From positions 186,001 to 250,000 of the forward strand of contig MOWL01000007.1 in the NCBI GenBank assembly GCA_002110485.1: a stretch of 64,000 nt of DNA. Direction: 5' to 3'. Every line of letters starts with the position of its first letter. Position 1 is the stretch's first letter. This DNA comes from Emergomyces orientalis. Its lineage: Eukaryota; Ascomycota; Eurotiomycetes; Onygenales; Ajellomycetaceae. Both the position numbers and the translations under genes were made by a program. The notes under the pieces are model-generated. The model did no database searches, had not been told where the DNA came from, and saw only the letters and a program-made list of their open reading frames with translations. Below are positions 56,897 to 64,000 of this stretch, in pieces.

Positions 56897-58899
56897 ATGG
56901 AGGATCGCGAATTGCAGCGTCTGGATACGAAGAACGCCACTATGGCCCCTGAGGACAATGCGGACTCGCTATCGGAATCCTCTCATGGCCGTAAAGGCAA
57001 CTATTCTCCTCCTATTCGGACCAGGTCTACGGGCGAAACTGCTAGAGCCCAGGTGAGAGTCAAGGTATGTGTGCGCTATCTTTTAATATGGCTATTTATG
57101 CGCAAAAGTCCCCACTGCTAACATTAAGAAATAGAAACTCTTTAATTTCACCCAGATTTTCTTCTTCGCACTTACATTCATGTCAAGCTGGGAGACCATG
57201 GCATTGTACGTTTGAGCACTCCTTCCAATCATCACCATTCTCACTTTGCGTGTTGTTTATGTGTTGGCTGGCTGACGAACTGTGTGCCAGATATCTTACA
57301 GGTGCATTTACAAATGGTGGCCCTCGAGCGCTTTCATGGGGTATTGTCGTCGTCGTTTGCGGAGCTCTTGCGCAATCCGCGTCTTTGGCAGAAATGGCAT
57401 CAATGCAGCCGATTGCTGGTGCGCAATACCATTGGACACACCATCTGGCCCCACCTAATCAGAAAAGATTTATTACATGGATGCAGGGCTGGATAACCTG
57501 GTTTGCCTGGGTGTCTTTACTTGCTGGCGTCGCGAATACCACTGCGAATATGCTACAGGGAATTGTGGCTACCAATTACCCTGACTATATACCGCAAAGA
57601 TGGCACCTGACTTTGTTTATCTTTGCTATGCTCATTTTTGAGGGCTTAATGAATATGTATGCCTTCTGGGTCATCCCCTGGATCGAGCTGCTCGCTGGTA
57701 TTTTGCACGTTTCGCTGTTCATAGTCTTCGTCTCTATCCTGGTTGCCATGGGGTCACGTCATTCCGCAAAATTCGTGTTTCTGGAGGGCAAGTCCACTTC
57801 AGGGTGGAGTAACGGATTCGTATCTTGGAATTTGGGCTTGTTGACTCCTACATGGGGATTTGTTGGTCAGTCTTCCAATTTTTAATACATTTTTCTAAAT
57901 CTCGTTTTCTTGCCTCTTATCACAATACTTTAACTTCACTGGAGACTAGCTTCACTTCGCTAATAACCCTATAGGCTTTGATGGAGCCGTCCATATGAGC
58001 GAGGAAGTTCGTCGTGCAAACAAGGCCGTGCCCCGATCTATGTTTTGGACGGTTGCAATCAACGGGATTTTTGCCTACGCTATCATCCTGACCATTTTAT
58101 TCACAATGGGTTCGATAGAGGACGCGCTCAGTGGGGCTTCCCCAATCATCCAAATTTGTCTACAAGCTACCGGCTCAACCAGTGCAGCCACAGCTATGGT
58201 TTGCGGACTGCTCATTATTTCACTTGCTGTGAATCTCGCCAGTATTGCATCGACATCTCGCATTACCTGGGCATGGTCTCGTGATGGCGGTCTTCCAGCT
58301 TGGTTCTCATATGTGAGTTTGCACTACCTCTTCTCATATACTCCTTGCTTTTACACTCACCACCCTGGTACCCTTTTTTTTCGTTTTTTTCGTTTCTTTC
58401 TCCAGAGCAAAATTTTAAATTTTAAATTTTTATGCAGATCGACCGAAAACACTCCGTTCCCGTCCGCGCGGTCTGGCTCCCCATAGTAATCGTCATGATT
58501 CTCTCCTGCCTCAACATCGCCAGCAACGCCGCATTCGGTGCATTCATCGCCCTCTCCTCCATTGGACTATTTGCCTCCTACATAATTGCGATCGGCTGCA
58601 TGGTCCACGCACGCTTTAATCAGAAGAATCTCCAATTTGGCGATTGGACTATGGGCCGTCTAGGATTACCTGTCAACATTTTTGCTCTAGCCTACACCTG
58701 CTACGTGACCATATGGCTCCCATTTCCAAACTACTTACCCGTGAATGGGGTGAATATGAATTACGCTCTTCCGATATTTGGGGCGAGTACATTGTTTGCG
58801 CTTTCGTACTGGTTTCTGAGTGCCAAGAAAAATTGGCGTGGGTTGAATAAGGAAGTTATTCGACTTGTTGTTGAAAGGGGTGAGCTGTCCTTGAAGTGA
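56897..58899 (+). CDS. APC-family amino acid/GABA/choline permease
   Basis: Twelve-helix plasma-membrane permease. Five exons, 56897-57064, 57156-57205, 57291-57865, 57975-58312 and 58438-58899, give 530 residues in phase. For exon 1 I chose the donor AAG|GTATGT (57065) over an earlier CAG|GTGAGA; both are in phase and differ by four residues. Landmarks are SSWETMALYLTGAFTNGGP across the exon 2/3 junction, LAEMASMQPIAGAQYHWTHH, MQGWITWFAWVSLLAGVANT, GFDGAVHMSEEVRRANKAVP, SRITWAWSRDGGLPAW and the last helix SYWFLSAKKNW. GFDG-x-x-HMSEE is a strong signature of the fungal GABA/choline permease group. The cytoplasmic N-terminus is acidic and Ser-rich, suitable for ubiquitin- or kinase-based control. 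Amine specificity is inferred from the subfamily and from the nearby Rieske gene. Confidence 0.92.
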
Positions 58900-60129
58900 A
58901 ATGAGGGTGGAAGGGGGGGTTTGGCTCTGCTGAATTGTACTGTATTTTCCTCCCAGAAAAGGGGTGCAGACAAGAATGGCATGTTCTGCAGGTGTTTGCA
59001 AGCAAAAGCTGTCATTATATTTTACAAGCGTTGATATTACTGCTAGAGTGATTATTTCTTTGATGACATTTATGGCCTGTTGCAGGAAAATGCATAAAAT
59101 GGGGGCGTGTATACTAACGAACTACGTAACAGGGAAGAGGCTTCGAAACGTTGTTTGAGAGCGAATTAAAAAGAAAGAAACGATCAATTTTGCTCCAACA
59201 TCTCAATTTTAGCTAACTGTTAATGAAACAAACCATCTTCCAGGCTACGTAGTAGTGTAGAGGCTGATATACTCGTATAACGAACAACAACCCATGACAC
59301 ATGGCCAGCATAATTCCTGTAACATAATTGTGCGGAACACAAGGGATGTTTTGTTTCTTTACTGTACATCCCCGATCCGCACATCATGTCTCATATGTTA
59401 GTTTAATTTTTAATTCTTTTTGTGAGCCCGTCTCACAAACACCTTGGCCTATGTCAGTGAAGAACCAACCAAGGTGGGATGGATGATACGAACGTGTAAC
59501 TGTTTCACGGGAAAATAAAATGGAAAAGAAAGGATGGCGAGTAGCGTGTGAACAGACCTTTCAGGTAATATTTACTTAGCTGCGTGTAACTGCAGACGTA
59601 AGTGTACACAGAATATTGGGTATGTATGTAGGAAGCAGTATAAATATGTGAAAGTATTCAGGTTTTTTTTTTTTTTTTTTCATTTTTGCTTTTTGAGTTG
59701 AATTTAATTAATATGAAACCGCCTAGCTAAACGATAATCATAAGATATATGGTTGCTTGAGGTGTTATTTGAAGAGCATACCAACCCTTTTGACCGGCTT
59801 CCAGCTACCTACCCTATGTTAATTTCGGCACAAAAAACACAGAAGAGCGGTAATCACATAATATAAGGCAACAATAAACTAGAGAAGATCATGAAAGTGA
59901 GAAGATATTTTCGTAGATTCGAGACAGAAACAGAAAAGGAGGTTGGTGCCGGGAAGAACGAAAAAGAATGAAACAGAATAAGGTATATAGCGAAAGACTA
60001 AAGAAAGAACAAGCAAATAAAAATATAAAATGGAAAGTGGAAAACGACACAGATAAGAAACAGGCGAGCTAACTCGAGATGAAAAAAATTATCCGCCAAC
60101 CACATATGGTTGGACATATTCCAAACCGC
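58900..60129. other. Convergent intergenic region
   Basis: Contains the 3' untranslated regions of the permease (plus) and the zinc-cluster regulator (minus). A T run of 18 lies near 59663. The word TTACTGTACATC occurs at 59359-59370. No gene supported. Confidence 0.5.
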
Positions 60130-62829
60130 TTAAACAACAATATACTCCCCATCCGATCCCTCCATATCCATAATTCTCCTCCATTTGAACGCCTCTCCAC
60201 CTAGCGGAATCTTCTGTGTCATACAACTGAGAGCCTCGCCATCCACCGCTCGCGCATCTGCATTGTCCCAACCGTCGGGATATCTACTCCGCTTCACGTC
60301 CGCAAAGGCCGTCGCGGGGGAGGATAATTGTTTCCCAGGCTTCCATCCACTAGAGTCCGCGGCCCAGACCTTCTCCAACAGCTCCAGAGAGGCGAGATTG
60401 TTAATAAACCCCGAATCCTTCTGAATATCAGAACAGTGCCGGCGAATCAGTGCGCGGTGGGCATCGAGCGTACACTCTGCGCCGGTCACGAATAGTGGCC
60501 AAAGTAAGTAGACGTCGGACTTGACGGCGCTGATATAATGGAGGGAAGTGTAGACCAGCCTCTGGATGCGAGAGTGGGAGGATGGGAGGTGTGGGCTTGC
60601 GAGGCGTTCGAGGTAGAGGAGAGCAGAGTAGCGGAAGGACTCGGAAATATTGGAGAGATCGGAGAGATTTGTTGGGGATGAATGGGCCAGGGTTAGCGGT
60701 GAGGATAGGGAAGGTGGGTAAGGGATAGTGATGGTAGCGGAGTCTGCTGCGATTTGGTTTTCAGGCAGCTGGAGGTGCCATGACTCGAGCCTTTGGCGCA
60801 GGATGTGCCACTCTCGCCAGAAATCTGCTCGGGAGTCGGAGCCAGCCATCGGAGTGGCATCTTCCAAATGGAGTTGTAATGGGTTTGTGCCATCGTAATT
60901 TTCGTCAAATGGAGGTGGCATGGAAGTATGGTGGAGCATGTTTGGTGGGAGAAGAGCTGTTGCGATGGGCCATTCGTTCCCAAAGTGAGGCTCCATAGTT
61001 TTTTCCTGGCTCAGCATGTTAAGACGACCCAGCTGGCCAATTATTTTGAACATTGAAGCATCACATCCTGCCAGATTCGCAAGTGCCCAGTCATCATGGC
61101 CGCTAGCAGCAATATCCAGGTAGTCACCCTTCAGCTCGCAATCACGGTTATTGATTGTCGCGGTCATGACATCGAACCACACGAACATGCGTGTATACCA
61201 CTTTACCAGATCGGAGCAGTTCCTATTAGTGCTCCTTCGTAGGGCAAGAAGCTTCTTCACTCCAGCAAGTTGTGGTTGGAATTTAGCAACCCCTGTATCA
61301 CACATGTGGAAAAGACACAGGACGAGGACCGTAGCAAGAACACTGTCTGCAAGTCTTTGGGTGGGATGCGCCAGCTGAGCGTTGAGCGATGTGATTGCCA
61401 TTGCTTTGTGGAATGACTCTTCCTTCTGCTGTTCTTCGGGGGCTAGAAGGCCAAATCCCTCCTCGCAAGACAGCCCCGCCATGCGGCAATGAGCAGATGA
61501 GGACTTGCGAGCTGGCAAAGTTTTGCCCGCAGACAAGCCCCAGTGCTTTTTCCGCTGTCTGAGGTTGCTCAAAGAAAGAGCTGCAAGAGCATGCTGTAAA
61601 GTGTCGCTACTCTTGGCAAGCTCGAGAATAAACATTCGGTAAGGGTTTGCGGGGCTATCAAATGCGACGATCACAGGGGATATGACCTCTGCATAGTAGC
61701 TTATGAGATATTGCATGCGATGAGTTCGGCCAATGAGTTGCATAGACATGGGCTGTGGGATAAACAAAGTCTGGCTTGGGGTATTAGAGTCCTGCTGGTA
61801 CGCATTGAGCACGGAGTAATCCGCCGGCGTGGAGCCTACGTTGAGCAACTCATCATGAAAGCTTACACCTGCTTTTTGCTCTGATTCTTCGCTGTTCGCA
61901 TTGTATATAGCCTGTTTTTGCCAGCGGGGAGCGGTCCCAATTTGAGAAGTTGCCAAATGATTTTGATTCCTTCCATTCCTTTGGCTAAATTCTTGTAATC
62001 GTGGGGTTAAATTGGAACTCACGCTGTTGAAATCGCCATTGCTTATGGTTGGTTGGGAGGCGGGCGGCTGTAGAAGTTCGGTGGTGGTCCCATCGAGATA
62101 TGAAACGCATGGTATACGCCCAGGATGGCCGGATTCGGCCTTGGGTCTTCGGAATGGTACTGCTGTGCTGCCATGATAACGATTTGGGAGCACAGCGGCA
62201 GCGGAATTTACCGGCACCGGATATTTATCTTCATTCTGCGACAGCTGGGCAGACCCTATCGATGACCCGGGAGGTGCGCTCGTGTGATAAACCGCAGGAT
62301 TAGAAGGCCCAGGTGGTGGTAAAAGGGAGGCATCGACGTCCTGTGACGGAGCGGTAGTAGCCGCTGTAATGGATTCCCGGGCTGGTCGATCAAGTCGGAT
62401 GCGTTTCGAGGACGACCGGGCGGTGGTTTTCGGAGCCGGACGCGGTCGCGGCCGCGACGGAGAAGGGGGAGGACGGCGTTCCGATTCCGCTGCTTTTCGA
62501 GTGGATGCTGCCACGGTCGCAGAAGCTGCTTGTTGTGAGCCAGAGACTGGCCAGGAGAGCCCGCGCAGTTTGCCTCGGCTGGCTACGCCAACTCCCCATG
62601 TCAAGGTGGTCTTGTAGCCCGAGCACTGCATGCCCAAGCCCAGACACTGGGTGCAATATGGACGCCGTCGATCACATATGACACTGCGATTGGCACAAGT
62701 AAAACAGTCGTCTGCAGCCCCATTGCTGACGGCTTTTCTGCGTCTTTTCCGCGGCGCGGGTGTAGCGAAAACGTCAGGATTATCTATTTGTCGCGCCTTG
62801 AGCGGCTGTGAACATGAAGAGGTCGCCAT
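60130..62829 (-). CDS. Zn(II)2Cys6 transcription factor
   Basis: Single 899-residue frame with ATG at 62829. The binuclear zinc cluster has six cysteines at 42, 45, 52, 59, 62 and 69 (CFTCANRSVICDRRRPYC, then CLGLGMQC), spaced C-x2-C-x6-C-x6-C-x2-C-x6-C, with a basic patch before it (RKRRRKAVSN). It is followed by GYKTTLTWGVGVASRGKLRG, common in the fungal_trans_2 group. Residues ~90-350 are disordered (Pro/Ser-rich). A long helical regulatory region covers ~360-880, with LISYYAEVISPVIVAFDSPA, LQHALAALSLSNLRQRKKHW and VLVLCLFHMCDTGVAKFQPQ, typical of the middle homology region. Nuclear regulator, probably of a catabolic or biosynthetic gene set. The permease is the nearest gene and convergent. 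Targets cannot be told from sequence. Confidence 0.92.
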   Translation of the reverse strand: MATSSCSQPLKARQIDNPDVFATPAPRKRRRKAVSNGAADDCFTCANRSVICDRRRPYCTQCLGLGMQCSGYKTTLTWGVGVASRGKLRGLSWPVSGSQQAASATVAASTRKAAESERRPPPSPSRPRPRPAPKTTARSSSKRIRLDRPARESITAATTAPSQDVDASLLPPPGPSNPAVYHTSAPPGSSIGSAQLSQNEDKYPVPVNSAAAVLPNRYHGSTAVPFRRPKAESGHPGRIPCVSYLDGTTTELLQPPASQPTISNGDFNSVSSNLTPRLQEFSQRNGRNQNHLATSQIGTAPRWQKQAIYNANSEESEQKAGVSFHDELLNVGSTPADYSVLNAYQQDSNTPSQTLFIPQPMSMQLIGRTHRMQYLISYYAEVISPVIVAFDSPANPYRMFILELAKSSDTLQHALAALSLSNLRQRKKHWGLSAGKTLPARKSSSAHCRMAGLSCEEGFGLLAPEEQQKEESFHKAMAITSLNAQLAHPTQRLADSVLATVLVLCLFHMCDTGVAKFQPQLAGVKKLLALRRSTNRNCSDLVKWYTRMFVWFDVMTATINNRDCELKGDYLDIAASGHDDWALANLAGCDASMFKIIGQLGRLNMLSQEKTMEPHFGNEWPIATALLPPNMLHHTSMPPPFDENYDGTNPLQLHLEDATPMAGSDSRADFWREWHILRQRLESWHLQLPENQIAADSATITIPYPPSLSSPLTLAHSSPTNLSDLSNISESFRYSALLYLERLASPHLPSSHSRIQRLVYTSLHYISAVKSDVYLLWPLFVTGAECTLDAHRALIRRHCSDIQKDSGFINNLASLELLEKVWAADSSGWKPGKQLSSPATAFADVKRSRYPDGWDNADARAVDGEALSCMTQKIPLGGEAFKWRRIMDMEGSDGEYIVV

Positions 62830-64000
62830 TCTCAGCGACCATTCACCTAATAAATACTTTCACGGATGGGCAGTCCGCTGCTGCTGCTTTTGAAAACGAT
62901 GGCCCGTAGGAATTCCACGTAGCGCTACACGAGTAAACAAATAAAGGGTTAGGCGTCAGTTAACTTAACAGGGGCCAGCATGACCCGGATACTGTGCTTC
63001 TCTGTGGCAGCTTGACAGCAGAACTTGACAGCGAGAAAAAGGAAGAAGAGACTGAATGAGAGTTGCCCAATACAATTTTAACACCGCGCTTAAGCGACAC
63101 CAATGATAGCGTGGACGCGGTGGTGCTGATTCAAGACGAGCCGTTGACAAAGGCCAGTCGAATAACTAAAGGTAATTTATTGTTAAGTAAGTACTCCGCA
63201 TGAGGGCATCAATGACGCGGGGTTAGCCCAGCCCAACGGTTGTGTTTCAAGAAAGGCATAGATGAGGCCTAGACATCAAAGGATTTTCGTCGTTCCAGTC
63301 CTCATGGTCAGGGATTGCAGTGTCAGGGGCTTGCTCGGCTGCTGCTTGTCGCAATGTCACTGTTGTCGGGCACGCCATCCTGGGCCAGCCCTGGATACGA
63401 GCTCTGATGCCAGCCGAGTGCCGAGATGGCCAAAATTTTAGAAGCTTTTAGCGGTGGCGTTTGGAAGAAGAACCGATTATTGAACAGCTCGCCATTATTA
63501 GACTCCAGCAGCTGATCTCCGGATCCTCGGGGGGTCACATCGGCTTCTCGAGGGCAGAGACGGCGTGGGGTGAGTATTTCCGAAAAGAAATTTGGCTATA
63601 GAGAAATCTGTTACCACAAACCACAGCAGAGCAAAAAGATACATAACTATTTGTTGTAATCATATATATATGAAAGAATACAAAATAAAACCGCTTTTAA
63701 TCCCTTGCTACAACAAGTTCTCAAAAATCCTGCAACCTCGATAGAAATAATAATAATTATAATAATTATAAAATTAAAATTAAAATTAAAAAAATAGTTA
63801 TAGTAAGATAACCAATAAACATCTTTTCCCAGAAGTAAATCTTCCTTCACAAAATCCTCAAAAAACCTGGGGTAAACTTGCTGCAGGGTAGATTGATTGA
63901 TCCCTACCTGACCCTAAACACATCGCTCCAGCCCCTTGAGCAGGATAATTTTCATGGTAAAGCCCCACGGCAAATCCCAGGTTGTATTTCCCGAGCTGGA
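62830..64000. other. Region upstream of the zinc-cluster gene, to window end
   Basis: Should hold the promoter and leader of the regulator. The right end is very AT-rich, with an AATAAT/AAATTA simple tract at 63745-63797. Frames of 60-71 codons at 62965-63538 are not protein-like. No gene supported to the window edge. Confidence 0.45.
63745..63797. repeat. AT-rich simple-sequence tract
   Basis: About 50 bp of AATAAT, AATTAT and AAATTA units in intergenic DNA. Confidence 0.85.

Noticed and set aside
50250..62829. A secondary-metabolite biosynthetic cluster
   Set aside because: No polyketide synthase, peptide synthetase, terpene synthase or prenyltransferase occurs in the window; the genes fit uptake and catabolism better.

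Overview
The window looks like nuclear DNA of a filamentous ascomycete (Pezizomycotina; an Eurotiomycete, perhaps an onygenalean, is my guess from general character and not something the sequence proves). The supports are: genes with short 50-150 bp introns bounded by GTAAGT/GTATGT-type donors and pyrimidine-AG acceptors, a fungal Zn(II)2Cys6 regulator, a Dal5/ACS-type MFS permease, an APC amine permease, a PTH11-like seven-helix membrane protein, serine/arginine-rich disordered proteins, and long, fairly AT-rich intergenic DNA. Exon structures were joined by hand; for the multi-exon genes scored 0.8 or higher every splice phase closes exactly.

Layout. 0.7-1.9 kb: mitochondrial-type enoyl-CoA hydratase. 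4.0-4.6 kb: a broken zinc-ribbon-like gene. 8.9-14.1 kb: a 1640-residue WD40/helical/disordered protein preceded by a uORF whose stop touches the start codon. 15.4-20.0 kb (all minus): a conserved-looking membrane/polyQ protein, a five-exon SDR lacking the catalytic Tyr, and a secreted Gly-rich protein with dibasic sites. 22.9-24.6 kb: ACS-family transporter. 27.1-28.3 kb: decayed NmrA-like gene. 28.6-32.0 kb: divergent acyl-CoA dehydrogenase and family III CoA-transferase, both with mitochondrial-type leaders, sharing a 386 bp promoter. 32.8-33.7 kb: DUF1275 membrane protein. 33.7-45.4 kb: a gene-poor stretch of nearly 12 kb with one gene remnant and one possible small gene. 45.4-47.1 kb: a conserved protein with a long pyrimidine-rich leader and two uORFs, the last overlapping the start as TAATG. 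50.2-62.8 kb: Rieske oxygenase, PTH11-like protein, APC permease and Zn2Cys6 regulator.

How they may work together (inference). The CoA-transferase could activate an organic acid that the neighbouring dehydrogenase, and perhaps the unlinked hydratase, then oxidise in mitochondria. The Rieske enzyme resembles choline-monooxygenase-type oxygenases and lies 5 kb from an amine/choline/GABA-type permease and 8 kb from a pathway-type regulator, so a small quaternary-amine uptake and catabolism neighbourhood is possible. No rRNA, tRNA, CRISPR array, intact transposon or secondary-metabolite megasynthase was seen. The clearest unusual signals are the two uORFs that end exactly at main start codons, three decayed genes, non-canonical active sites in the SDR and the dehydrogenase, a dibasic-repeat secreted precursor, an internal duplication in the WD40 protein, and two short words (TACGGAGTA and GTAC[A/T]GTAC) recurring only between genes.
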